A stretch of DNA of 29,051 nucleotides from Planctomycetota bacterium (GTDB taxonomy: Bacteria > Planctomycetota > Planctomycetia > Pirellulales > Pirellulaceae), in the NCBI GenBank assembly GCA_029259935.1, contig JAJDEH010000161.1, positions 1-29,051 on the forward strand. The letters are read 5' to 3'. Below, one piece after another: positions 7,535 to 15,228 of the stretch. The notes below the pieces were generated by a model. That model was not told where the DNA came from. It worked only from the letters and a program-made list of their open reading frames with translations, and did no database searches. Position numbers and translations under genes: made by a program. Within the stretch, counting starts at the first letter, position 1. Every line of letters starts with the position of its first letter.

Positions 7535-9280
7535 ATGGCCAAACGCAAGAACAAGAACGCGAACCGTTCTCCCGGCAAGCCGCCGGAAAGTCACTCGGGC
7601 AGCGGAAGCCATCTCACTTGGTGGATTGTCGGCGCTATCGTTGTGGCCATTGGTCTGGCGCTGGTTTGGCCCAGTCTGGCAATCCAGTTCGAAGTGGGAG
7701 GTGAAATCTTTCTGCGCGTCTTGCAAATGGTGGTGGTTCCGTTGGTCATGGCCAGTGTGATGAGCGGCATTTTGGGACTGGGCGACGTTCGCAAATTGGG
7801 CCGGCCCGGCGCGTATGCCATCGCCTATTATTTCTGTACGACGGTCATGGCCGTCGTCACGGGGTTGGTCGTTGTCAATCTTGTCAGCCCTGGCACGAAC
7901 ATTGAAAAAGCCCTGGTGGAAGATGCGCGCAAAGAAGGAGAAGAGACGGTTGCGCACGCCGGGGGCGGCAGCAAGGGCACCAAGATCCAATGGCACAACG
8001 TCACCGGCGATCGCGCTCAAACAGCCGCCACCAGCAAGAATGCCTCGGTACCCGAGAACGGAATCTGGAATGTACGGATCGTCATTGATCAGGTCGGCGA
8101 CGCAACGAAGCCAGCCACGGGCAGGGTTACCTGGAGCGCTGACGGCAACGAATTCCAGCCAGTAATAAAACGTGATTTTCTAACCAAACAGGAACTAAAA
8201 GAAGAAAAAGCAGCCGACAAGAAAGAGAACGACAAGGAAGTCGGCATCTTCAAGGCCGGTAAGCAAGCCGACACCTATCGCACGACGTCTCCGTTGCCGA
8301 TTCCACCGAGCGCCCGGTATGTGCAAGTCACGTTGGAACCGCAGCAGGGCGGCAAAGAGAGCATCATCGAGGCGTATGTCGTTCCTGGCCCTCCGTCGAT
8401 CGCCGACATCCTGAAAAACTTGGTGCTGATGTTGTTTACCAAGAATCTGCTCGGATCGATGGTGGAAATGAATCTGTTGCCGCTGATTGCCTTCAGCATC
8501 GTCTTCGCGTCGCTGTTAACGACGCTGGGCAAGGAATCAGAAACGATCAAGTCTTTGGTCGTCAGCATCAACGACGCGCTGATGAACTTCATCTTACTGC
8601 TGATGAAGCTTGCACCGCTGGGAATTTTCTGCCTCGTCGCCGCGCGATTCGGAAAAGCTCAGCAAGACGGCGAGTTTCTCGACCTGATCAGAGTTCAGGC
8701 CTGGTACACATCCAGTGTGTTGATCGGTCTGGCGTTCCACGCCGCACTCACCTTGCCGCTGATTCTTTGGTTTTGGACAGGGCGGAATCCGTTTCAGTTC
8801 ATCGGGCAGATGTCGCAAGCGATTCTAACGGCGTTTTCCACGGCCAGTTCGACCGCGACTTTGCCTGTTTCGATGGAATGTGCCGAAAAGCGGGCCGGCG
8901 TGTCACGACGTTCGACGGAATTTGTATTGCCGCTCGGTGCCACCGTCAACATGGACGGCACCGCGTTATACGAAGCGGCGGCGGCCATCTTCATCGCCCA
9001 AGCCTACGCGGTGGTCGATCCGACCTTTGTCCTCACGCTAGACAAGCAGATCATCATCGCCTTGACCGCGACCTTGGCGGCCGTCGGAGCGGCCGGCATC
9101 CCGGAAGCGGGCTTATTCACCATGATGATCGTGCTAAACGCCGTCGGCCTGCCCTTGGAGCTGATCGGACTGATCCTACCCATCGACTGGCTGCTCGACC
9201 GCTTCCGCACGGCCGTCAACGCCTTTGGCGATTCCATCGGCGCCGCAGTCGTCGACCAAGTCATGCCGACGGAATCGTGA
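7535..9280 (+). CDS. Dicarboxylate/amino acid:cation symporter (glutamate transporter family) with large 3-4 loop insert
   Basis: The 581-residue protein belongs to the SDF/DAACS family (GltP, DctA, GltPh), whose members have ~420-450 residues. Family motifs are present: RVLQMVVVPLV, the first re-entrant loop STASSTATLPVSM (436-447), LPLGATVNMDGTALY (466-479), the second re-entrant loop AAGIPEAGLF, and DRFRTAVNAFGD in the last helix. D555, R558 and N562 align with GltPh D394, R397 and N401; arginine at that site fits an acidic substrate such as aspartate, glutamate or a dicarboxylate. Residues ~120-286 form an insert between TM3 and TM4 not found in GltPh. It includes VTWSADGNEFQPV and ARYVQVTLEP, reminiscent of a discoidin-type beta-sandwich (inference), plus a Lys/Glu-rich helix. 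It probably imports substrate with Na+ or H+. Confidence 0.93.
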   Translation: MAKRKNKNANRSPGKPPESHSGSGSHLTWWIVGAIVVAIGLALVWPSLAIQFEVGGEIFLRVLQMVVVPLVMASVMSGILGLGDVRKLGRPGAYAIAYYFCTTVMAVVTGLVVVNLVSPGTNIEKALVEDARKEGEETVAHAGGGSKGTKIQWHNVTGDRAQTAATSKNASVPENGIWNVRIVIDQVGDATKPATGRVTWSADGNEFQPVIKRDFLTKQELKEEKAADKKENDKEVGIFKAGKQADTYRTTSPLPIPPSARYVQVTLEPQQGGKESIIEAYVVPGPPSIADILKNLVLMLFTKNLLGSMVEMNLLPLIAFSIVFASLLTTLGKESETIKSLVVSINDALMNFILLLMKLAPLGIFCLVAARFGKAQQDGEFLDLIRVQAWYTSSVLIGLAFHAALTLPLILWFWTGRNPFQFIGQMSQAILTAFSTASSTATLPVSMECAEKRAGVSRRSTEFVLPLGATVNMDGTALYEAAAAIFIAQAYAVVDPTFVLTLDKQIIIALTATLAAVGAAGIPEAGLFTMMIVLNAVGLPLELIGLILPIDWLLDRFRTAVNAFGDSIGAAVVDQVMPTES

Positions 9281-9390
9281 CATGTCGGCAAAACCTGATT
9301 AATTGTGGTGCGGGCGTCCAACCACGTCTTCCGAGTACACCCTCTAAAACGACGGGCCATTGCTCCCACAATCCATCAATTCACGTTCTC

Positions 9391-9398
9391 GCTACAAT
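9391..9398 (+). promoter_or_regulatory. Putative extended -10 element, GCTACAAT
   Basis: GCTACAAT lies 78 bases before the chosen start of the ceramidase-like gene. The same octamer occurs before the SGNH hydrolase gene (15087-15094), and GCTAGAAT before the di-haem oxidoreductase gene (21633-21640). I see no good -35 hexamer at 16-18 bp, so this is tentative. Confidence 0.4.
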
Positions 9399-9419
9399 GG
9401 ACGCGTACATTCGCCCCCA

Positions 9420-9446
9420 AACTCCCCCTCGCCACAAGGGGAAGAA
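9420..9446. repeat. Short G/C hairpin repeat, copy 2 (diverged)
   Basis: The core CCCCT (9425-9429) pairs with AGGGG (9437-9441) and is followed by GAAC (9443-9446), as in the copies at 1953 and 15063. The loop is longer and the arms shorter than in those copies. It lies in the leader of the ceramidase-like gene, which argues against extending that gene to an upstream in-frame ATG at 9360. Confidence 0.55.
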
Positions 9447-9476
9447 CTTCAGGCGCGCATTCCGAAAGCACTCAAC

Positions 9477-10895
9477 ATGACGATATTCGTTTCAATTCGT
9501 TGGGCAGTTTGTTTGCTGGCCATATTGTTTACGGCCAACCGTGCCTTCGCGGATCTCAAGGCCGGGGCCGCGAGAGTTGATATTACGCCCCAGCCAGGTG
9601 TGTCACTGGACGGGCCGATTAGCAAGAACGGGCCGGTCACGCGGGTGCACGATCGGCTGCATGCTCGCGCGCTGGTGCTGGATGACGGATCGACTCGGCT
9701 GGCGATCGTCATTTGCGATGCCTGCATGATTGGTCGCGATGTCTTCGATGCCGCCAAGAAGACAGTTCACGAATCGACGGGGCTGCCGACAAGCAACATA
9801 TTGATTGCCGCGACCCATACGCACGCTGCGCCACGACTGGCGCACATCGGCCGCGAGCCGATGGACGACGAGTATCATAAACTGGTCGCCAAACGAGTTG
9901 CCGAAGCGATCCTCCAAGCGGAGAAAAATCTGCGTCCGGCGCGGATTGGATATGCCTCATTCGACCGCCCTGACTTGATCGCTTGTCGCCGCTTTCTCTG
10001 TAAGGCGGGAAGCGTGGGGCCCAATCCGTTCGGCGAGGCGGGCGAACGCATCAAGTCGGTGGCCGGCAAGTCGTCGGCCGTTATCGAGCCAGCGGGACCG
10101 GTCGATCCTCAGTTTTCAATTCTGTCGGTCCAACACGACGACGGCCAGCCGCTGTGCGTACTCGGAAATTTCAGCGTGCATTATTGCGGCGGCTATCAGC
10201 GGGGCGTGGTGAGCGCTGATTATTTTGGTTACTTCTCGCAAGCCATGGAATCCGCGCTGGGCGGCAGCGGCGATCATCCGCCCGTGGTCGGCATCATGTC
10301 CAACGGAACCAGCGGCAACACCGGTTCTTTCCAAAGGGCCGGCAAGAAGTTCGCGCCGTTTGAAGGATTGCAGTTCTATGGCCGCTTGTTGGCCGAAGAA
10401 ACTGCCAAGGCGATGAAAGATATTCCGTACCGCTCGGACGTCACGCTAAAGATGGTGGAAACGGAGCTTGAGTTAGATGTTCGCCGGCCCGACGACCAGC
10501 GGCTGGCGTGGGCGCGGCGCGTACTGGAGAATCCAACGGAAAAACAACCGCATCGCTGGGCCAAGATCTACGCCCAAGAGGCCCGGCATTTGGAAAGCTA
10601 TCCGGCGACTCGAAAGATCAAACTGCAAGCGATTCGGATCGGCGATGTTGCAATTGCCGGCTGCCCTTGCGAAGTGTTCGCCGAAACCGGCCTGGCCGTC
10701 AAGCGGGATAGCACCGCCAAAAAAACGTTCACGATCGAACTGGCCAACGGTTACGCCGGCTATTTGCCTCCTCGAAAGCAACATGAACTGGGCGGCTACG
10801 AGACTTGGCCCGCTCGGTCTAGCTTTTTGGAGGTGGGTGCCGAAGAGAAGATTCGTACGACGCTGCTGGGACTGATCGAACGGGTTACCCGCTGA
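9477..10895 (+). CDS. Exported neutral/alkaline ceramidase-like protein
   Basis: The 472-residue protein has a signal peptide (VCLLAILFTANRAFA, cut near residue 25) and a neutral-ceramidase N-terminal domain. It starts with AGAARVDITPQPG, contains the zinc-site THTH (H114, H116) and a second histidine in GNFSVHYCGG (H235), then VSADYFGYF. The NGTSGNTGSF segment carries S279, which I align with the nucleophile region of the Pseudomonas enzyme. It lacks the C-terminal immunoglobulin-like domain, so it is shorter than true ceramidases (~650 residues). Planctomycetes often encode several such proteins, and the real substrate may be another amide or ester. I chose the ATG at 9477 because it begins the signal peptide; the in-frame 9360 start would translate a repeat. 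Convincing as a family member, uncertain in substrate. Confidence 0.88.
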   Translation: MTIFVSIRWAVCLLAILFTANRAFADLKAGAARVDITPQPGVSLDGPISKNGPVTRVHDRLHARALVLDDGSTRLAIVICDACMIGRDVFDAAKKTVHESTGLPTSNILIAATHTHAAPRLAHIGREPMDDEYHKLVAKRVAEAILQAEKNLRPARIGYASFDRPDLIACRRFLCKAGSVGPNPFGEAGERIKSVAGKSSAVIEPAGPVDPQFSILSVQHDDGQPLCVLGNFSVHYCGGYQRGVVSADYFGYFSQAMESALGGSGDHPPVVGIMSNGTSGNTGSFQRAGKKFAPFEGLQFYGRLLAEETAKAMKDIPYRSDVTLKMVETELELDVRRPDDQRLAWARRVLENPTEKQPHRWAKIYAQEARHLESYPATRKIKLQAIRIGDVAIAGCPCEVFAETGLAVKRDSTAKKTFTIELANGYAGYLPPRKQHELGGYETWPARSSFLEVGAEEKIRTTLLGLIERVTR

Positions 10896-10959
10896 CCAGG
10901 GGCTGTGTTTGCACTCAGTTGCCCGCTCTTGGCCAACTGGGCACGCATTCCGAAACTAG

Positions 10960-10987
10960 GGGCGGCGTGGGACGAATTTCGCCGCCC
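10960..10987. repeat. 8-bp inverted repeat upstream of the tripeptidyl peptidase gene
   Basis: GGGCGGCG (10960-10967) and CGCCGCCC (10980-10987) are perfect arms with a 12-base spacer. The repeat ends 7 bases before a TATAAT hexamer, so it covers the expected -35 position. It could be an operator, or a terminator-like hairpin for the upstream gene, although it lacks a T-run. Confidence 0.5.
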
Positions 10988-10994
10988 GGGCAAC

Positions 10995-11000
10995 TATAAT
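10995..11000 (+). promoter_or_regulatory. Putative -10 hexamer of the tripeptidyl peptidase gene
   Basis: A perfect TATAAT lies 38 bases before the ATG at 11039. The -35 region 17 bp upstream (ACGAAT) is poor and sits inside the loop of the inverted repeat at 10960-10987, which would suit activator or repressor control. Prediction only. Confidence 0.45.
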
Positions 11001-11038
11001 GAATCCAAAATTCCTTGGATTCCGTGAGGTTTGCTTCC

Positions 11039-14000
11039 ATGTCGATATTGAGAAGAGTTCTTGGCTTTGTTTCACATCCCGTAGGACGGAGATCCAAGCA
11101 AAGCCTAGTTTCGGCGCTGGTCGTCTTGTTGGCCGTCGCCCAACTGGTTGCTGCCGACGACGGTTCGTTCCCGGTCGACGGAATTCTGCCCAAGCGCGAA
11201 ACGGGGGCCACGCGATTCCTCAAGAAGCATCCCGACCACGATGGCCGTGGCGTGATCGTCGCCATCTTTGATACCGGCGTGGACCCCGGCGCCGCCGGCT
11301 TGCAAGTAACGAGCGAGGGGAAGCCCAAAGTGGTTGATCTCGTGGACGGCTCCGGCAGTGGCGACGTGAATACCTCAACCGTTCGCAAGCTGGACGGCGA
11401 CAAGATCACGGGACTTACCGGCCGCGATCTGCAAATCCCCAAGGCATGGCAGCAGAAGAACAAGTCGGGCAAGTACCACGTGGGCATCAAGCGAGCCTAT
11501 GAGCTGTATCCCTCGCGGCTCGTACCGCGTCTGAAGAGAAAGCGGCGCGAATCGTGGGACGCTGACCAGCGGGCGCTGGTAACCAAGTTGCAGCGCGAGA
11601 TCGTTGCCTTCAATGAAGCCAACCCTAAGCCAAAGGCAGACAAGAAAAAGAGCGGCAAGGATTTGGAAAAGCGGCTCGAACTGTTGCGAGCCGCGCAGAA
11701 AAGTTACGACGATCCAGGGCCCATCCATGACTGTGTCGTATTTCACGACGGACAAGACTGGCGGGCCGCCATCGATACCGATGAAGACGGCGACTTGGCC
11801 GAAGAAAAGCTGTTGACGAATTATCGTAAGGAGCGCGAGTTCGCCACGTTCGGTGATGAAGATTTGTTGAACTTCGCGGTTAACATCTATGACGATGGCA
11901 AGCTGCTTTCCATCGTGACTGATTGCGGCGCGCACGGAACTCACGTGGCCGGTATCGTGGCCGGTTGCTATCCCGATGCTCCCGAATTGAATGGGCTGGC
12001 TCCCGGCGCGCAGATTGTTTCCGTCAAGATCGGTGATCGACGTTTGGGATCCAGTTCCACGGGCACCGGTGAACTGCGCGGGTTGGCCACCGTTTTGCGA
12101 AACAAATGTGATCTGATCAACATGAGCTACGGCGGCGCGACGAGCGATCCCAACGCGGGGCGGATCATTGAACGTTATTCGGAAATCGTCAACAAACACG
12201 GCGTGATCTTCGTGGTCAGCGCCGGCAATAATGGCCCGGCGCTGTCGACCGTCGGTTCGCCGGGCGGCACGACGTCGGCGATTATTGGAGTTGGCGCGTA
12301 TGTCTCGCCGGCGATGATGCAGGCCGAATACTCACTGCGCGAAAAGCTCCCCGAGATTACCTACACCTGGTCGTCGCGCGGACCGACTTTTGACGGCGAT
12401 GTCGGCGTGAACATCAGCGCGCCCGGCGGCGCGATCGCTCCTGTTCCCAACTGGGTCCTGCAGCCCAACATGCTGATGAACGGGACCTCGATGTCTTCGC
12501 CCAATGCGTGTGGGGCGATCGCCTTGATCGTTTCCGGTCTCAAGACCGAGGAGATTCCCTATTCGCCGCATTCCGTACGCCGGGCCGTGGAAAACAGCGC
12601 CCGGCCGCTGCGCAACAGCGACCAGTTTGCCCATGGCCGGGGCCTAATCCAGGTCGACGCCGCATTTGAATTGCACAAAAGCGGGGCGAAGCCAGGCCAG
12701 GAGCAGGTGCGGTTCGAAGTCGACCTGCCCCAGATGAACAACCATCGTGGCGTCTATTTAAGGGAACCTCAAGAGACAGCCCGTGTTTTGGAAACGCAGG
12801 TCCGCGTGCGGCCGCTGTGGCACGACGACGCCGACAACCGCGCCAAGGTGGCCTTTCAAAAACGCATCAAAATCGACGCGACCGCCGACTGGGTCGAAGC
12901 GCCCGGCCATCTGCTACTGGTTCATGGCGGGCGCAGTTTTGAAATCCGCGTCGATCCCACCGAGTTGGACCCGGGAGTTCATTTCGCCGAAGTCGTGGGC
13001 ATTGACGAAGCGTCGCCCGATTGCGGGTCGGTGTTTCGCTTGCCGGTGACGGTGATCATTCCGGAGTACATCGACAACGAGGCCAAAGCCTGGCGCAAGA
13101 AATTGAGCCTGCGGCCTGGAAAACTGCAGCGAAACTTCATCGCCGTCCCGCGCGATGCGACATGGGCCGATTTGACGATCCGTTCCGGCGACCAGGAAGC
13201 CGTCCAGCGACTGGTGGTCCACGCCGTCCAGCAACTGCCCAAAGAGTCGTTTCGGTCAAATGAGTTCAAGCAATACATTTCCACGACCCCCAATGATTAC
13301 GAGGTCCGCAGCTTCGCCGTAACGGGAGGCCGCACGCTGGAATTATGCCTGGGCCAGTATTGGTCGAGCCTGGGGAATGGCAAGTACGAATTTGAATTGG
13401 AATTCCACGGCGTTCGGCCTTCGGACCCCAACTTGGTGTTGGACGGCGGTCAGATTTCCGGCCGGCTTGACGTTTCCGCGCCGTTTCGTGAAGAGTCGGT
13501 CTCTCCCAGCGCCTCACTGACAACGCTGCGGCAAACCTATCGACCAACCAAAGCAACGATCCGCGCGCTTTCGCCCGATCGCGACGCCTTGCCCGACCAT
13601 CGGCAATTCCATGAACTGATTTTGGAATACGCCATCGAACTAGATAGCGAGATTCAAATCAATCCGCGAACCGCGTTGGAAACACACGACGAATCTTGGC
13701 TGTCCTACAGTTCGCGTCTGTGGCAGATCTTTGACGCCCAAAAACAATTGAAAGGCAATGGCGGCGCGAAGCTGCCCAAGGGTAAGTATGTGCTGCGCTG
13801 GCATGTGCGGCACGACAGCCTGGCGGCTCTGGAAAAACTCAAGTCGATGCCGATGCTGTTAGACTGCAAGTTGAGCAAGCCGATCTCGCTGGATGCCTAT
13901 TCCGACCCCGACGACCTGACGGCGCGAGGATCGAAGTTTGGTACACAAACGCTGCAGTGCGGCGACCGGCAAACGATGTATTTTGCCGTCCCCACTTCGT

Positions 14001-14893
14001 TTCCCAAAGCCGCCCGCGAAGGCGACCTGCTGCGGGGGACGGTGACGTTCGGCAAGACGAACGAGAGTCTGGCCGGCGCGGGCAAGCGGCCTTCCGGTTT
14101 CTCGATCAGCGTGAAGGTTCCTCCCAAGAAGAAGGAAACGCCGCCGGAACCCGCGTCGAAACCCGCCAAGAAGAAAACACTGGCCGAGAAGGTTCGCGAA
14201 ACCCAGCTCGCGCATTTGGCGACGCTTCGAAAGGCCAAAGACCGCAAGGCCTTTGACCGTCTGAGCAAGCGGCTGTTGGAGAAAAAGCCCGGCGACAGCA
14301 AAGTGCTGATCGAACAGCTCAACATGCTGGACCAAGAGGACGGACGCAAACAACGACTGCCCGAAATCGTCACACAGTGCGACCGGCTCATTGCCTTGAT
14401 CGATCAGGGCAAACTCGCCGCTCACTATGGCGTGAACATCAACCCGGACGACGAAGAGGCGGCCAAGACTCGCAAGGAGATGGACAAACAAAAAGCGATC
14501 CTCGTCGACGCGCTATATCGTAAGGGCCGCGCATTAGCCTACATGGACTTGCCGGAGAAATACGGCAAGCCTGGCGAGCCGCCCGCGAAACAGTTTCCGG
14601 ACAAACGCGAGGACCGCGACAAGCTGTTTGAGGACAACTTCGCCCAGTTGCAGAAATGGGCCGACGTCACCGAGTCGAAATATGTACTCCTGCACATTCG
14701 ACGCGAACGGCGGCACGGTCGATTTGGACTCGCCCTGGAGTCGGTGAATAAGGAAATCAAGTCGCAACCGCCCAAAAAGTTACTCTTCAAAAAGCGTGGC
14801 GACATCTACGACGAACTGGGCTGGAAAGGCTGGCGCGATTACGAGCGCAAATGGATGCTGCTTCGCTTTCCGGCCGACTATCCGCCGTTTTAA
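11039..14893 (+). CDS. Tripeptidyl-peptidase II-like subtilisin protease, exported
   Basis: The 1,284-residue S8-family serine protease has the catalytic set D78 (AIFDTGVDPGA), H299 (CGAHGTHVAGI), N397 (VSAGNNGPA) and S484 (NGTSMSSPNACG). The ~220-residue gap between Asp and His and the giant length are hallmarks of tripeptidyl peptidase II. That enzyme removes tripeptides from free N-termini and in eukaryotes forms huge cytosolic spindles. The ~800 residues after the catalytic domain include beta-rich modules and a Lys/Pro/Ala-rich linker (PKKKETPPEPASKPAKKK) before a helical C-terminus. The start is the ATG at 11039, with GAGG about 9 bases upstream; the in-frame TTG at 11015 is less likely. 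The N-terminus has a basic region, then VSALVVLLAVAQLVAA, indicating export. Neighbouring exported hydrolases fit peptide scavenging. Confidence 0.92.
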   Translation: MSILRRVLGFVSHPVGRRSKQSLVSALVVLLAVAQLVAADDGSFPVDGILPKRETGATRFLKKHPDHDGRGVIVAIFDTGVDPGAAGLQVTSEGKPKVVDLVDGSGSGDVNTSTVRKLDGDKITGLTGRDLQIPKAWQQKNKSGKYHVGIKRAYELYPSRLVPRLKRKRRESWDADQRALVTKLQREIVAFNEANPKPKADKKKSGKDLEKRLELLRAAQKSYDDPGPIHDCVVFHDGQDWRAAIDTDEDGDLAEEKLLTNYRKEREFATFGDEDLLNFAVNIYDDGKLLSIVTDCGAHGTHVAGIVAGCYPDAPELNGLAPGAQIVSVKIGDRRLGSSSTGTGELRGLATVLRNKCDLINMSYGGATSDPNAGRIIERYSEIVNKHGVIFVVSAGNNGPALSTVGSPGGTTSAIIGVGAYVSPAMMQAEYSLREKLPEITYTWSSRGPTFDGDVGVNISAPGGAIAPVPNWVLQPNMLMNGTSMSSPNACGAIALIVSGLKTEEIPYSPHSVRRAVENSARPLRNSDQFAHGRGLIQVDAAFELHKSGAKPGQEQVRFEVDLPQMNNHRGVYLREPQETARVLETQVRVRPLWHDDADNRAKVAFQKRIKIDATADWVEAPGHLLLVHGGRSFEIRVDPTELDPGVHFAEVVGIDEASPDCGSVFRLPVTVIIPEYIDNEAKAWRKKLSLRPGKLQRNFIAVPRDATWADLTIRSGDQEAVQRLVVHAVQQLPKESFRSNEFKQYISTTPNDYEVRSFAVTGGRTLELCLGQYWSSLGNGKYEFELEFHGVRPSDPNLVLDGGQISGRLDVSAPFREESVSPSASLTTLRQTYRPTKATIRALSPDRDALPDHRQFHELILEYAIELDSEIQINPRTALETHDESWLSYSSRLWQIFDAQKQLKGNGGAKLPKGKYVLRWHVRHDSLAALEKLKSMPMLLDCKLSKPISLDAYSDPDDLTARGSKFGTQTLQCGDRQTMYFAVPTSFPKAAREGDLLRGTVTFGKTNESLAGAGKRPSGFSISVKVPPKKKETPPEPASKPAKKKTLAEKVRETQLAHLATLRKAKDRKAFDRLSKRLLEKKPGDSKVLIEQLNMLDQEDGRKQRLPEIVTQCDRLIALIDQGKLAAHYGVNINPDDEEAAKTRKEMDKQKAILVDALYRKGRALAYMDLPEKYGKPGEPPAKQFPDKREDRDKLFEDNFAQLQKWADVTESKYVLLHIRRERRHGRFGLALESVNKEIKSQPPKKLLFKKRGDIYDELGWKGWRDYERKWMLLRFPADYPPF

Positions 14894-14898
14894 GAGAT

Positions 14899-15034
14899 GG
14901 CTCTGTTAGGATCGTTCGCGAAACAAGTGTCGCGTTTTGATCAGCCGTTGGGCGTTAGCCCCGGTTTTTCAGAACCAGACACTAACGCATTCCGGTCAAT
15001 GGGACACTAATTGCCCGAACGATCCTTAGAGCCC
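14899..15034. mobile_element. MITE-like nested palindrome (~136 bp)
   Basis: Several pairs of inverted arms are nested around one centre. They are GGCTCT (14899-14904) with AGAGCC (15029-15034), AGGATCGTTCG (14908-14918) with CGAACGATCCT (15016-15026), AGTGTC (14926-14931) with GACACT (15003-15008), and GCGTTAG with CTAACGC nearer the middle (about 14953-14989). Terminal inverted repeats without coding capacity suggest a miniature transposable element, or a long REP-type hairpin. It begins 6 bp after the peptidase stop codon. I could not identify a target-site duplication or a parent IS. Confidence 0.55.
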
Positions 15035-15062
15035 AGAGCGACGCTCGCGACCCCCTCTAACT

Positions 15063-15080
15063 CCCCCCTGGCAAGGGGGA
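15063..15080. repeat. Short G/C hairpin repeat, copy 3
   Basis: CCCCCT (15064-15069) pairs with AGGGGG (15074-15079) around GGCA. The flanks GACCCCCTCTAACT and GAGAAC match the copy at 1941-1976 almost base for base. It ends 7 bases before the GCTACAAT element. Confidence 0.7.
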
Positions 15081-15086
15081 GAACTT

Positions 15087-15094
15087 GCTACAAT
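15087..15094 (+). promoter_or_regulatory. Putative extended -10 element, GCTACAAT
   Basis: This octamer is identical to the one at 9391-9398. It lies 134 bases upstream of the SGNH hydrolase start, leaving a long 5' leader that contains the dyad at 15149-15165. No clear -35 is visible because the hairpin repeat occupies that position. Confidence 0.4.
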
Positions 15095-15148
15095 CTGCCA
15101 CACCATTTTCCGGCATCGCGTGACTTGGGGCCGCTCGCTAGATACCAT

Positions 15149-15165
15149 GGTGAACTAGGTTCACC
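15149..15165. repeat. Perfect 7-bp dyad in the SGNH hydrolase leader
   Basis: GGTGAAC-TAG-GTTCACC lies 63 bases before the ATG at 15229 and downstream of the putative -10. Its size and 3-base spacer fit a dimeric repressor operator or a small RNA hairpin. I cannot assign a regulator. Confidence 0.5.
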
Positions 15166-15228
15166 GCCGCGCGCCGCCACGGCACGCCCGAAACGATGCT
15201 CAAGCCAACAACTTCGGAGAAGCCCGCC

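Larger units (their letters stand above)
14894..15228. other. 335-bp intergenic region rich in inverted repeats
   Basis: No gene is supported here. In order it holds a ~136-bp nested palindrome (14899-15034), a G/C hairpin repeat (15063-15080), a GCTACAAT promoter-like element (15087-15094), a perfect 7-bp dyad (15149-15165) and the Shine-Dalgarno GGAGA (15216-15220) of the SGNH hydrolase gene. Confidence 0.8.

Noticed and set aside
7004..8020. Minus-strand open frame of 338 codons
   Set aside because: It is opposite rpsI and the symporter gene, has low-quality composition, and crosses the clear terminator.
14908..15026. Reading the nested palindrome as the intrinsic terminator of the peptidase gene
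   Set aside because: The arms are ~100 bp apart and not followed by a T-run. Only a weak 5-bp stem with TTTT (14917-14938) is terminator-like.
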